Part shown: piece by piece, positions 42,475-51,854 of the stretch
How the letters are laid out: each line of letters opens with the position of its first letter
Numbering within the stretch: the stretch's first letter is position 1
Assembly (NCBI GenBank): GCA_963693025.1
Contig: OY843749.1
Span: 248,001 to 312,000, forward strand
Direction of reading: 5' to 3'
Length of the DNA: 64,000 nucleotides
Source: JAHRAW01 sp963693025
Lineage (GTDB): Bacteria; Pseudomonadota; Gammaproteobacteria; Arenicellales; Poriferihabitantaceae
The notes under the pieces: model-generated
What the model was told of the DNA's origin: nothing
Databases searched by the model: none
Seen by the model: the letters and a program-made list of their open reading frames with translations, nothing else
Translations under genes and position numbers: made by a program

Positions 42475-43185
42475 ATGAATATTCCTGCGGTAGTACAACA
42501 AGCACTAAACCAATCATGGATATGGGTTGTCGCGGTTGCTGGTATATGGTTTCTCTGGAAAGTGCCGACTTGGAAAGCCGGCATTGAGCATCGCCTGTCT
42601 AACGTAGAGAAGTCGGTCGATAAATTAGAGAGCTCAGTCGATAAATTAGAGAGCTCAGTCGATAAATTAGAGATCTCAGTCGATAAATTAGAGAGCTCAG
42701 TCGGTAAATTAGAGAGCTCAGTCGGTAAATTGTCAGGGAAAGTAAACGAGATTTATGGTGTCATCATCAACAAGTTCGGGCGCGACGTCGCTCAAACCGA
42801 CAGTCCGGTCATTCTGACTGACTACGGCAAGGACTTATACAACCGAATCGATGCGGAAAAAATCGTGGATAGATACGCGGAGCGATTGCTACAAGAAACA
42901 AAGGGTATGAACGCGTACCAGATACAAGAGCATTGTTTTCTTTTTAGCAAGGATAGTTTGTTGGAGGATTTGGAAAAGAACGACAAGGAGAGTTTTGAAA
43001 CCGTATCCGATGTTGCATATATGGAAGGCATTGATTTGGAAAAAATCATGCGCGTTGTTGGCATACCCTTACGAGACCGGGTGCTGTCAATGCAGGGTAA
43101 ATCGTACACGAAAGTGGACGACCACTCTCCGGTGGCGGACATGGTCAGGGAGCCGACAAACAACGGAGACCAAGCCAATAACTGA
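42475..43185 (+). CDS. Membrane-anchored coiled-coil protein of unknown family
   Basis: A 236-residue protein. Residues about 13-28 (QSWIWVVAVAGIWFLW) form one membrane segment; residues about 43-85 are six near-exact SVDKLES heptads, an ideal coiled coil, encoded by 21-bp DNA repeats at about 42610-42732. The C-terminal 140 residues (YGKDLYNRIDAEKIVDRYAERLL..., YMEGIDLEKIMRVVGIPLRDRVL) form an alpha-helical domain I do not recognise. It interrupts the ccm operon, has its own promoter, and is AT-richer than its neighbours. Confidence 0.85.
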   Translation: MNIPAVVQQALNQSWIWVVAVAGIWFLWKVPTWKAGIEHRLSNVEKSVDKLESSVDKLESSVDKLEISVDKLESSVGKLESSVGKLSGKVNEIYGVIINKFGRDVAQTDSPVILTDYGKDLYNRIDAEKIVDRYAERLLQETKGMNAYQIQEHCFLFSKDSLLEDLEKNDKESFETVSDVAYMEGIDLEKIMRVVGIPLRDRVLSMQGKSYTKVDDHSPVADMVREPTNNGDQANN

Positions 43186-43210
43186 AACAACCAACCGGCA
43201 ACGCTGACGA

Positions 43211-43269
43211 GCCCTCGCCCTTGCGCCGGCGACCATCGTTGCGGGGTTGCGTGCCAGTTTGAATTAGGT
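43211..43269. repeat. 59-bp direct repeat, copy 2 (duplicate of ccmB 3' end)
   Basis: Second copy of the ccmB end, not attached to any gene. It lies just after the coiled-coil gene and six bases before a TIR element. Confidence 0.95.
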
Positions 43270-43274
43270 AGACT

Positions 43275-43538
43275 CGTCATTCTCGAATGATAGAAAAATA
43301 AGGAGCGACAGCGACTATATTTTTGTTTGTATCATCCCTGATACAAACCCTTCGGGCTACGCGAAAATCCGCTCCGGGCGGATTTTTCATCACCTTCGGG
43401 AATCTCCCTAAGACTACCGTGAATTTCAACAAAGCCCGTGCCAATCTTAGGGAGATTCCCGAGGACGCAAGTGTCCGTAAGCCGCCGCTTAAAAGAAAAA
43501 GCGCGGCGACAAACGGACACTAACGCTCGAGAATGACG
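43275..43538 (+). repeat. TIR element, full copy with extra palindromes
   Basis: Long form with TTTGTATCA-TCCC-TGATACAAA and AAAATCCGC/GCGGATTTT. With the direct repeat it fills the gap before ccmC. Present between ccmB and ccmC, so the ccm operon is either read through it or has a second promoter. Confidence 0.9.
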
Positions 43539-43657
43539 AGTGGTTGGGGAATGACGAGTAACCGAATGTTCCCTTCCCGAAACCACGCCCAAATAAAGTA
43601 AAATACACACCCCATGTCGCCCGTATCGGCTTTCCGAATCCGCTTCCCGACTATGTT

Positions 43658-44437
43658 ATGCCCCCGCAGATGAATCCCAATTCCGGCAAGCCGCGCGCCG
43701 AGGGCTGGGCGTGGTTTCATCGGTTTGGCTCGCCGCCCTGGTTTTATCAATTCGCCGCGCGTTGGTCGAAGCGCCTCGGCTGGGCGGCGGGGTTGTTGTT
43801 TGTTGGCGGGGCTTATGGTGGGTTGGTGGTTGCGCCGCCGGATTATCAGATGGGCGACAGTTATCGCATCCTGTATGTGCATGCGCCGTCGGCGTGGATG
43901 TCGATGTTCGCTTATGTCGTGATGGCGGCGGCGGCGGCGAGCGGGTTGATTTGGCATTTGAAACTGGGGGATGCGCTCGCGCGTGCTTGCGCGCCGTTGG
44001 GGGCGGCTTTCACGTTGTGCGCGCTGGTGACCGGCTCGCTGTGGGGCAAGCCGACCTGGGGCGCGTATTGGGTGTGGGATGCCCGGCTGACTTCGGAGTT
44101 GGTGTTGTTGTTTCTTTTCCTCGGTTATATGGCGTTGTCCGATGCGCTGGATGACCGCCGTTCGTCCGCCCGAGCGGCGGCGATACTGGCGGTCGTGGGC
44201 GTCGTCAATCTGCCCATCATTCACTTCTCGGTGGAGTGGTGGAACACCCTGCACCAGGGTCCGAGCGTCACCAAACTGGGGCGACCGAGCATCGACACGC
44301 GCATGCTGATTCCGCTGCTCGTGATGTTCGCGGCGTTCAATCTGTATTTCATCTCCGCGCTGCTGAGCCGCGTGCGTTGTGAACTGCTCGACCGCGAAAG
44401 GCGCACCCAATGGGTTGCCGAGGTGGTCCGTGGCTGA
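43658..44437 (+). CDS. ccmC: Heme exporter membrane protein CcmC
   Basis: A 259-residue six-helix protein that binds heme and hands it to CcmE. The WWD-type motif WGKPTWGAYWVWDARLTSEL and histidines in VHAPSAWM and FSVEWWNTLHQG are present. The start may be 43658 or the in-frame ATG at 43670. Confidence 0.95.
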   Translation: MPPQMNPNSGKPRAEGWAWFHRFGSPPWFYQFAARWSKRLGWAAGLLFVGGAYGGLVVAPPDYQMGDSYRILYVHAPSAWMSMFAYVVMAAAAASGLIWHLKLGDALARACAPLGAAFTLCALVTGSLWGKPTWGAYWVWDARLTSELVLLFLFLGYMALSDALDDRRSSARAAAILAVVGVVNLPIIHFSVEWWNTLHQGPSVTKLGRPSIDTRMLIPLLVMFAAFNLYFISALLSRVRCELLDRERRTQWVAEVVRG

Positions 44438-44600
44438 CTTTTTCCACATGGGCGGCTATGCGTTCTACGTGTGGTCGAGTTATGGCGTGGTCGCCGCGGT
44501 GTTGGTGTATCACTACCTGTCGCCGCTGTGGCGAAGAAAGAAACTGCTGGAAGAGTTGGCAACCGAGCCGCCGGCGCCGCAGTCAAAGAACGCGCAATGA
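44430..44600 (+). CDS. ccmD: Heme exporter small protein CcmD
   Basis: A 56-residue single-helix protein starting at GTG 44430 inside the ccmC end (VADFFHMGGYAFYVWSSYG). Size, topology and place between ccmC and ccmE identify it. Its TGA overlaps the ccmE ATG. Confidence 0.85.
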   Translation: MADFFHMGGYAFYVWSSYGVVAAVLVYHYLSPLWRRKKLLEELATEPPAPQSKNAQ

Positions 44601-45082
44601 AATCACAACGCCGCCAACGATTGATTTTGACCGCCCTGCTGCTCGCCGCGGTCGGCGGCGCGGTCGCCCTCGCGCTCGCCGCGCTCGACCGCAACATCAA
44701 CCTCTTCTTCAGCCCGACCCAGGTGCACGCCGGCGAAGCCCCGAGCGGTCGCGCATTCAGGCTCGGCGGAATGGTGGTGGACGGCAGCGTAGTGCGCAGC
44801 GACAGCGATTTGTCGGTGACCTTCGATTTGACCGACACCGCGCGCACCGTGCCGGTCGCCTACACCGGCATCCTGCCCGACCTGTTCCGCGAGGGGCAGG
44901 GCATCGTCACGCAGGGCGAGTTGCGCGGCGGCGTGTTCCGCGCCACGCAGGTGCTCGCCAAGCACGACGAAACCTATATGCCGCCGGAAGTGAGCGACGC
45001 GCTCAAAGCCGCCAACCGGGCGCGCTATGGCGGTGACGGTTACGATGGCGGCAACGCACAAGACACCACCCAACCGCAATGA
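44597..45082 (+). CDS. ccmE: Periplasmic heme chaperone CcmE
   Basis: A 161-residue membrane-anchored OB-fold protein. N-terminal helix at about 9-30; the heme-binding HDETYMPPE supplies the covalent His and following Tyr. It carries heme from CcmABCD to CcmF. ATGA overlaps join it to both neighbours. Confidence 0.95.
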   Translation: MKSQRRQRLILTALLLAAVGGAVALALAALDRNINLFFSPTQVHAGEAPSGRAFRLGGMVVDGSVVRSDSDLSVTFDLTDTARTVPVAYTGILPDLFREGQGIVTQGELRGGVFRATQVLAKHDETYMPPEVSDALKAANRARYGGDGYDGGNAQDTTQPQ

Positions 45083-47079
45083 TTCCCGAACTCGGTCAAT
45101 TCGCGCTCATTCTGGCGTTGCTGATGTCGCTTATGCAGGCGGCGCTTCCGTTATACGGCTCGCTCGCCAACGTGCCCGCGTTTGTCACGCTGGCGAGGCC
45201 CGCGGCGCGTTGCCAACTGCTGCTGGTGGCGGTCGCGTTTGCCAGCCTGCTGACCGCCTTCGTCACCGGCGATTTTTCGGTGGCGTATGTCGCCAATCAC
45301 TCCAACAGCCACCTGCCGCTGCTGTATCGCATCTCCGGCGTGTGGGGCGGTCACGAGGGCTCGCTGTTGTTGTGGAGTCTGATTCTGGCGATTTGGAGCG
45401 GCGCGGTGGCGGCCTTCACGCGGCACATTCCGGACATCATCGTCGCGCGCGTGTTGTCGGTGATGGCGATGATTAGCGTCGGCTTTTTGCTGTTCATGCT
45501 GCTGACCTCCAACCCGTTTGCGCGCCTGCTCCCCGCCCCGTTGGACGGGCGCGACCTCAACCCGCTGCTGCAAGACATCGGCCTCGCCATCCACCCGCCG
45601 ATGCTCTACACCGGCTATGTCGGTTTCTCGGTCGCCTTCGCCTTCGCCATCGCCGCGCTAATCGGCGGGCGGATGGACGCGGCGTGGGCGCGCTGGTCAC
45701 GACCGTGGACGAATATCGCGTGGATGTTCCTGACCATCGGCATCGCGCTCGGCTCGTGGTGGGCGTATTACGAACTCGGCTGGGGCGGCTGGTGGTTCTG
45801 GGACCCGGTGGAAAACGCCTCGTTCATGCCGTGGCTGGTGGGCACCGCCCTGCTCCACTCGCTCGCCGCCACCGCAAACCGCGGCGCCTTCAAGGCGTGG
45901 ACGGTCTTGCTGGCGGTCAGCGCCTTTTCGCTGTCGCTGCTCGGCGCCTTTCTGGTGCGCTCCGGCGTGCTCACCTCGGTGCACGCCTTCGCCACCGACC
46001 CGGCGCGCGGGCTCTTCATCCTGATTTTCCTCGGCGTCGTGGTCGGCGGCTCGCTCGCGCTCTACGCGTGGCGCGCGCCGATGCTCGCCGCCCACATTCG
46101 CTTCGCGCCGGTGTCGCGCGAAACGGCAATCCTCATCAACAACGTGTTCTTCGGGACGCTCTGTTTCGCCGTGCTGACCGGCACGTTGTATCCGCTGATT
46201 TTAGACGCGCTCGGCGGCGCGAAAATCTCCGTCGGCGCGCCCTATTTCAACTTGCTGTTCGCGGTCATCGGCACGCCGCTGGCGGTGTTCATCGGCATCG
46301 GCGCGCTATTGCGCTGGAAAAAAGACCGCGCCGGGCGCGTGCGCGTCAAACTGCTCGCGCCGGCGTTGCTGAGCCTCGCCGCCGGGCTGCTGTTGCCGCT
46401 CGCGACCGGCATGCCGCACTACTCGCTCAACGCCGCCGGTGGCATCGCGCTGGGGTGCTGGGTCATCCTGACCGCGCTGCTGGCATTGCATCAACGCAGC
46501 GGAAGCGGCGCGGAAGGTTTACGCTTGCGCGCCCTGACAAAAACCCCGCGGGCGGTGTACGGCATGACGCTGGCGCATATCGGAGTCGGCGTATTCATCA
46601 TCGGCGTCACCTTCACGCACGCATACGGCGTTGAAAAAGACGTCCGCATGGCGCGCGGCGAGACCTTCACCGTGGCCGGCTACACCTTCCAATTCAACGG
46701 CGTGGCGAACCACCGCGGACCGAACTACGACGCCATCCGCGGCGAATTCGTGGTCGGCGGAAAGGCGCGCGGTGCAATCAAACTCTACCCGGAAAAGCGC
46801 ACCTATCTGGTGCAGAAAAACCCGATGACCGAGGCCGCGATTGACGCCGGCTTCACGCGCGACCTGTATGTCGCGCTCGGCGAGCCGCTGGACGGCGATG
46901 ATGTGTGGGCGGTCAGGCTCTATTACAAACCGTTCATTCGCTGGATTTGGCTCGGCGCGTTGCTGATGGCGCTCGGCGGATTGGTGGCGGCGACGGATAA
47001 GCGTTACCGGCAGGGGCGAGGGCGCTCAGAAACCGCCACCGCCGCCGGCAATCAACCCGCGCACCAAGCGACGACGTGA
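45079..47079 (+). CDS. ccmF: Cytochrome c heme lyase subunit CcmF
   Basis: A 666-residue polytopic protein with the WWD domain WGGWWFWDPVENASFMPWL and conserved histidines in GGHEGSLLLW and IHPPMLYTGY. It attaches heme to apocytochrome. Length is normal. Confidence 0.96.
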   Translation: MIPELGQFALILALLMSLMQAALPLYGSLANVPAFVTLARPAARCQLLLVAVAFASLLTAFVTGDFSVAYVANHSNSHLPLLYRISGVWGGHEGSLLLWSLILAIWSGAVAAFTRHIPDIIVARVLSVMAMISVGFLLFMLLTSNPFARLLPAPLDGRDLNPLLQDIGLAIHPPMLYTGYVGFSVAFAFAIAALIGGRMDAAWARWSRPWTNIAWMFLTIGIALGSWWAYYELGWGGWWFWDPVENASFMPWLVGTALLHSLAATANRGAFKAWTVLLAVSAFSLSLLGAFLVRSGVLTSVHAFATDPARGLFILIFLGVVVGGSLALYAWRAPMLAAHIRFAPVSRETAILINNVFFGTLCFAVLTGTLYPLILDALGGAKISVGAPYFNLLFAVIGTPLAVFIGIGALLRWKKDRAGRVRVKLLAPALLSLAAGLLLPLATGMPHYSLNAAGGIALGCWVILTALLALHQRSGSGAEGLRLRALTKTPRAVYGMTLAHIGVGVFIIGVTFTHAYGVEKDVRMARGETFTVAGYTFQFNGVANHRGPNYDAIRGEFVVGGKARGAIKLYPEKRTYLVQKNPMTEAAIDAGFTRDLYVALGEPLDGDDVWAVRLYYKPFIRWIWLGALLMALGGLVAATDKRYRQGRGRSETATAAGNQPAHQATT

Positions 47080-47612
47080 TGAACCGCTTCATCATTCCAC
47101 TGCTGGCGTTCATCGTGTTGGTCGGCTTCCTCGGCGTCGGCTTGACGCTCAAGCCGCGCGAGTTGCCGTCCCCCTTCATCGGCAAACCGGCGCCGGCTTT
47201 TTCGCTGCCCGGCTTGTCGCCCGCGCAGCCGGCGTTCAACAACCGGCAGATGGCGGGCGCGGTGTGGCTGCTGAATGTCTGGGCGTCGTGGTGCGTGGCG
47301 TGCCGCACCGAGCACCCGCTGCTCAACCAACTCGCGCAGACCACCACCGTCCCCATCGTCGGCTTGAACTACAAGGACGACGCCGGTGACGCCGCCGCCT
47401 GGCTGCGGCGTTTCGGCAATCCCTACACACACATTCCGTTCGACCCGCGCGGCAATGTTGGCATCGAATACGGCGTCTATGGCGTGCCGGAAACCTATCT
47501 CATCGACAAAAACGGCATCATCCGCTTCAAGCAAATCGGACCCATCACCCCGGACATTTTAGAGCGCGAGTTGCTGCCGCTAATAGAAAAACTACGCAAG
47601 GAGCCGGCATGA
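47076..47612 (+). CDS. ccmG: Thiol:disulfide oxidoreductase CcmG/DsbE
   Basis: A 178-residue periplasmic thioredoxin-like protein, anchored by an N-terminal helix. WASWCVACRTEHP is the active site and GVPETYLIDKNG carries the cis-proline. It reduces apocytochrome c cysteines. Confidence 0.95.
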   Translation: MMNRFIIPLLAFIVLVGFLGVGLTLKPRELPSPFIGKPAPAFSLPGLSPAQPAFNNRQMAGAVWLLNVWASWCVACRTEHPLLNQLAQTTTVPIVGLNYKDDAGDAAAWLRRFGNPYTHIPFDPRGNVGIEYGVYGVPETYLIDKNGIIRFKQIGPITPDILERELLPLIEKLRKEPA

Positions 47613-48094
47613 TTCGCCAAGCCCCGCTCGCCGCCGCCGCCATCGCCGCCATCATCGCATTGCTGATTGGCTTCGCCGCCACCGCCAGCGTGGAAGCGGT
47701 GAACTTTGAAAACGCGCGCCAGGAATCGCTATACACCGACTTGCTCGCCGAACTGCGCTGTCTGGTGTGCGCCAATCAGAGCCTGTCCGACTCCAACGCC
47801 GACCTCGCCAAAGACCTGCGCGGCAAGGTGCGGCGGATGGTCGCCGACGGGCGCAGCCGCGAAGCCATCGTCGATTACATGGTCGAGCGCTACGGCGAGT
47901 TCGTGTTATACCGCCCGCGATTTTCCGCGGCGACATTCTTTCTGTGGGTCGCGCCCTTCGTGCTCGCGCTCGCCGGCTTCGGGTTCGTCGCCGCCCTCGC
48001 CCGGCGCAAATCCCAGCAAGTCTCACCCGACCCGGACACCGACGCGCGGTTACAAAAAGCGCGCGCGCTCATCGAGGACGAACGCCATTGGTGA
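47609..48094 (+). CDS. ccmH: Cytochrome c maturation protein CcmH
   Basis: A 161-residue protein with a signal/anchor, the redox motif LRCLVCANQSLSDSNADLA and a C-terminal helix. It resolves the apocytochrome disulfide with CcmG. It overlaps both neighbours. Confidence 0.94.
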   Translation: MIRQAPLAAAAIAAIIALLIGFAATASVEAVNFENARQESLYTDLLAELRCLVCANQSLSDSNADLAKDLRGKVRRMVADGRSREAIVDYMVERYGEFVLYRPRFSAATFFLWVAPFVLALAGFGFVAALARRKSQQVSPDPDTDARLQKARALIEDERHW

Positions 48095-48930
48095 TGCTGT
48101 TCAGCCTGAGCGCGCTCGCGCTGGCGGGCGTGGCGGTGGCAATGATTCTGCCCGCGCTGCTGGGACGCCGCCCGCTCAACCGGGACGACAGCGCGCGGCA
48201 AAACATCCGGCTGGCGCGCCGGCGCATCGAGGAGTTGGAGCAATCCGCAACCGCCGAAGACGCCGAAACACTGGCGCAGTCGCGCACGGAAATCGAGCGC
48301 GCATTGCTTGACGACCTGCACGACGAACCCGACGAGCGCGCAACCAAAACAAAGCAACCCGGCAAGGGCTGGACGGCGCTCATCCTCATCCTGATTCCCG
48401 CCCTCAGCGCCGCCCTGTATCTAGCGCTAGGCACGCCCTCGGCGCTGATGCCGCCGTCGGCGGTGGTGGCAGAACCGCCGTCCGCAAAGATGCCGACGGT
48501 GGCGGAAATGGTGCGGCGACTGGAACAAAAACTCGCCGACAACCCCGGCAACGCGGACAACTGGGCGCTGGCGGGCAGAGCCTATATGACACTAGGCCAA
48601 TTCAACAACGCCGAGCGCGCCTACCAAACCCTACACCAACTACGAGGCGACAACCCCGACGTCCTAACCGCCTGGGCGGACGCCGCGGTAATGGCAAACG
48701 CCGGCAAATTCTCCACCCAAACCCAAACAAACATCAACCGAGCCCTAACCCTAGCCCCCAACCACCCAAACGCCCTATGGCTAGCCGCCCTCGCCGCCGA
48801 AGAACGCGCCGACTACGCGCAGGCGTTGGCGCATTTGCAACGGTTGCTGCCATTGATGGAAAACAAGCCGCAACAGTATGCTGAGGTGGCGGGTTTTATC
48901 GACCGGATGCAGCGGTTGAACGCGCCTTAA
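48094..48930 (+). CDS. ccmI: Cytochrome c maturation TPR protein CcmI
   Basis: A 278-residue apocytochrome chaperone: two membrane helices (residues about 1-20 and 90-108) and TPR repeats (NADNWALAGRAYMTLGQFNNAERAYQ). Start ATG 48094 (TGATG coupling); GTG 48091 is possible. Third positions at 48560-48810 are strongly A/C, then turn G/T in the last 115 bases. Confidence 0.9.
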   Translation: MLFSLSALALAGVAVAMILPALLGRRPLNRDDSARQNIRLARRRIEELEQSATAEDAETLAQSRTEIERALLDDLHDEPDERATKTKQPGKGWTALILILIPALSAALYLALGTPSALMPPSAVVAEPPSAKMPTVAEMVRRLEQKLADNPGNADNWALAGRAYMTLGQFNNAERAYQTLHQLRGDNPDVLTAWADAAVMANAGKFSTQTQTNINRALTLAPNHPNALWLAALAAEERADYAQALAHLQRLLPLMENKPQQYAEVAGFIDRMQRLNAP

Positions 48931-48934
48931 GGAG

Positions 48935-48996
48935 CCCCCGACTTCGTCATCCCCCCCGACTTCGTCATTCCCCCAACTTCGTCATTCCCCCGACTT
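48935..48996 (+). repeat. Short tandem array of TIR ends
   Basis: Units like GACTTCGTCATTCCCCC (about 17 bp) run up to the element at 48997; each carries the CGTCATTC of the terminal repeat. Confidence 0.75.
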
Positions 48997-49170
48997 CGTC
49001 ATTCTCGAGCGTTAGTGTCCGTTGCCGCCGCGCCTTTTCTTTTAAGCGGCGGCTTACCGGACACTTACGACCTCGGGAATCTCCATAAGGTTGGCACGGA
49101 CTTGAACAAAGCGGGCGAAGCAGGCGGCGGGTAAGCCGCCATTCCCCCAATCTTTTAAGTGGGAATGACG
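48997..49170 (-). repeat. TIR element without A end
   Basis: B end at left; ends with a GGGAATGACG that follows a CATTCCCCCAATC hairpin module. The A end is missing. Confidence 0.8.
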
Positions 49171-49180
49171 ACAACAACTT

Positions 49181-49453
49181 CGTCATTCTCGAGCGTTAGT
49201 GTCCGTTGCCGCCGCGCTTTTTCTTTTTAAGCGGCGGCTTACCGGACACTTGCGTCCTCGGGAATCTCCATAAGGTTGGCACAGACTTGAACAAAGCGAG
49301 CGAAGCAGGCGGCGAGTAAGCCGCCATTCCCGCAGGCTTTTGAGTGGGGATGGCGGCTTTGTTGGAGTCCACGGTAGACTTAGGGAGATTCCCGAGGTCG
49401 TAAGCGCCCGTAAGCCGCTACGCGGCAACGGGCGCTAACGCTCGAGAATGACG
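49181..49453. repeat. TIR element with B-type hairpins at both ends
   Basis: Left hairpin has GTGTCCGT/ACCGGACAC arms; right hairpin has GCGCCCGT/ACGGGCGC arms, the covarying version. With the copy before it, it fills the gap 48931-49465. Confidence 0.85.
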
Positions 49454-49465
49454 GAGTCGGGACCC

Positions 49466-50179
49466 CTACCCCACAAACTCAACAGTAATACGCCGATTCT
49501 GTTTCCCCTTACTCTTAATACTCTGAACCCGCACCCCACCAATCTCACCGCTGGAAGCAACATGCGTACCACCGCAAGGCTGCAAATCCGCACCCGCAAA
49601 CTCAACCAACCGAACCCGCCCGGCGCCGGTCGGTGGTTTGACCGACATCGTCCTGACCAAATCAGCCTGCTCCGCCATTTCCTCATCACTAATCCAACGC
49701 AGACGCATCGGATGGTCTTCTTCAATCAAGCGGTTCAACGCCGCTTCGACATGCGCCTTGTCCGGCGGGTCGGGCAGGTAGAAGTCCAGTCGTCCGCTGC
49801 CGTCGCGGATTGAGCCGCCGGTGACCGGCGCCGGGATGACCGCGCATAGCATGTGCATGCAACTGTGCATTCGCATCAGGCGGTGGCGGCGCGCCCAGTC
49901 GATTTCCAGGGCGACGCGCTCGCCGACTTCCGGCGGTGTTTCGCCGTCGGCGACGATATGCAGGTGCGCGCCGCTTTCCGGCGCTTTCTGCGTGTCGATG
50001 ATTGCTGTCTCGCTTCCGCCGTGGTCGGTGCGAATCAGTTTGCCGGTGTCGCCGGGTTGCCCGCCGCCTTCCGGGTAGAAAACGGTGCGGTCAACGCACA
50101 CGCTGTTGCCGTCGACCGCCACCACGGTGGCGTCGCAGCGTTTGAGATAGCCGTCTTCGCGGAACAATTCGATGGTCAT
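49466..50179 (-). CDS. alaX: Alanyl-tRNA editing protein AlaX
   Basis: A 237-residue stand-alone editing domain that hydrolyses Ser- or Gly-tRNAAla. Zinc-site motifs: MHSCMHML (HxxxH) and PCGGTHV (CxxxH); FYPEGGGQPGDTG at the start is the AlaRS-editing signature. ATG 50179 is chosen because homology starts at MTIELFREDGYL. Four bases separate it from the upstream dehydrogenase. Confidence 0.92.
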   Translation of the reverse strand: MTIELFREDGYLKRCDATVVAVDGNSVCVDRTVFYPEGGGQPGDTGKLIRTDHGGSETAIIDTQKAPESGAHLHIVADGETPPEVGERVALEIDWARRHRLMRMHSCMHMLCAVIPAPVTGGSIRDGSGRLDFYLPDPPDKAHVEAALNRLIEEDHPMRLRWISDEEMAEQADLVRTMSVKPPTGAGRVRLVEFAGADLQPCGGTHVASSGEIGGVRVQSIKSKGKQNRRITVEFVG

Positions 50180-50183
50180 GTCA

Positions 50184-51170
50184 TCACCCCATGGATTCGG
50201 AAATTTTTCGCCGCACTTGCTGCGCGACTTGCACGGCGAGCAGGCCGTCCTCGCCGGCGACCAGCGGCTTGCGCTTGTGCCGCACGCAGTCCACGAAGTG
50301 CGCGAGTTCGGCGTTGAGCGGCTGTTGCGGCTCCACTTCAAGGCGGCGCTCAACCAGTTTCGGGAAGCCTGAGCCGCCTGAGTCATCGGCGTTGGCGGCG
50401 GGCTCAGGATAGATATGGTCGAGTTGCTGGTCGGTGAAATTCAAGCCCAGATAGCCGTCTCGGGAAAACACCCGGATGCGCCGAAAGCGGTTGCGCGACA
50501 CCCGGCTGGCGGTGACGTTGGCGACCGCGCCGTTGTCGAATTCCAGGCGTGCGTTGGCGATGTCGATGTGCTCGGTAATCACCCGCGCACCGGCGGCGGA
50601 GACGCGTTTGAGTCCCGCCGGCACCAGCGCCAGCGCGATGTCTATGTCGTGTATCATCAAATCGGTAACCACATCCACATCGGTGGCGCGCTCGACGAAA
50701 ACGCCGAGGCGGTGCACTTCGATAAAGCGCGGGTCGTCGGCGAGTTCCGCCAGTTTCATCACGCCGGCGTTGAAGCGCTCCAAGTGGCCGATTTGCAAAA
50801 TCACGCGGTTGGCGGCGGCGAGGTCGACGATTGCGCGGCTCTCTTCCACGGTTGGCGCAACCGGTTTTTCCAGCAAGGCGTGGATGCCGTTTTCCAGCAA
50901 CACTTTGGCAACCGGCAAATGCGAACTGGTCGGCACCGCGATGCTGACGGCATCGACGCGCCCAATCAACCGCGCGGCGGAATCGAGCGAGTCGCAGTGG
51001 TATTTTTTCGCGGCGGCGCCGGCGGTCGGCGCGTCAATGTCGACGACCGCCACGAGTTCAACATCGGGCATGCCGTGATAGATGTCCGCGTGGATTTTAC
51101 CGAGATAACCGACACCAACCACCGCAACCCGCAGGGGATTACGATGATTGGCGGGCGGTTTCAATTGCAT
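50184..51170 (-). CDS. Gfo/Idh/MocA-family dehydrogenase
   Basis: A 328-residue NAD(P)-dependent sugar oxidoreductase. VAVVGVGYLGKIHADIY is the Rossmann motif, LLEKPVAPT the catalytic EKP, and DLMIHDIDIALAL the histidine/aspartate region. It resembles UDP-sugar 3-dehydrogenases of surface-polysaccharide or lipid A pathways; the substrate is not certain. Confidence 0.85.
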   Translation of the reverse strand: MQLKPPANHRNPLRVAVVGVGYLGKIHADIYHGMPDVELVAVVDIDAPTAGAAAKKYHCDSLDSAARLIGRVDAVSIAVPTSSHLPVAKVLLENGIHALLEKPVAPTVEESRAIVDLAAANRVILQIGHLERFNAGVMKLAELADDPRFIEVHRLGVFVERATDVDVVTDLMIHDIDIALALVPAGLKRVSAAGARVITEHIDIANARLEFDNGAVANVTASRVSRNRFRRIRVFSRDGYLGLNFTDQQLDHIYPEPAANADDSGGSGFPKLVERRLEVEPQQPLNAELAHFVDCVRHKRKPLVAGEDGLLAVQVAQQVRRKISESMG

Positions 51171-51176
51171 TGCGTG

Positions 51177-51770
51177 TCAGCCGGGCGCGCGCAAATCGCC
51201 GGCGAGCGAGCGCGCAACCGCCGCCGGCAGGGCGCCGGTTGAATGCGTGTAATGGGGATGCTCAACGCCAATATGGATTTCCGCGCCGTCTTTGACCGCC
51301 GCAATCATCGCCTCCGTGAGTTCAAAACGCAGGAAGTGAACCGCCGAGGTCTTGGCGTCGGTTTCGCGCACCAGGTCTTCGTTGGCAATCGGCGCAACGG
51401 CATCGTGCGCCCCAACCCGAATACGCAACGCGCGCTCAACGCCAATCAACTCGGCAAGCGCCTCGCGCCGCTCCGCCTCGTCTTCAAACTCAAGCATAAA
51501 TGTCGCCTTCCAGTTGCCGCCGTCTGGAATCAGCGGGTTATACGCGGCTAGTTCTTCCTCGATCTCGGCGGGCTCGAAAATTTTCTCGACTCGCAGGATT
51601 TCTTGAACCTGGTAGTGCATGGTTATGCGGTCTTCAAAATACAAAGTCGCATTTGGACCCAGCGGCACTTGCCGGTTTTTTTTATGCGCCATTACCTCAG
51701 CGCGAAAACTCGACCGCTTTTCGGCGTAGGTTTCAAGAGGCATTAGGTCGGTTTTGTGTAGTTTTTTCAT
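51177..51770 (-). CDS. DUF3501-family protein
   Basis: A 197-residue protein recognised as DUF3501 from KTDLMPLETYAEKRSSFRAEVMAHKKNRQV and FEDRITMHYQVQEILR. Function unknown. In other proteobacteria it accompanies a rubrerythrin and a heterodisulfide-reductase-like FeS protein, exactly the pair found upstream here, separated by one TIR element. Confidence 0.85.
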   Translation of the reverse strand: MKKLHKTDLMPLETYAEKRSSFRAEVMAHKKNRQVPLGPNATLYFEDRITMHYQVQEILRVEKIFEPAEIEEELAAYNPLIPDGGNWKATFMLEFEDEAERREALAELIGVERALRIRVGAHDAVAPIANEDLVRETDAKTSAVHFLRFELTEAMIAAVKDGAEIHIGVEHPHYTHSTGALPAAVARSLAGDLRAPG

Positions 51771-51854
51771 AGTGAGTTTTCGTGTTTATGTTAAATGATT
51801 CGTTGATGTGTGGAATGGTTTACATAAACCCCACTTCGTCATTCACCCCAACTT

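Noticed and set aside
42610..42732. Regular 21-bp repeats considered as a CRISPR-like array
   Set aside because: There are no spacers; the units are in-frame heptads of a coiled-coil gene.
48935..48996. TIR-end tandem arrays considered as CRISPR or origin iterons
   Set aside because: Units are contiguous, imperfect, and always attached to an element end; no replication gene is nearby.
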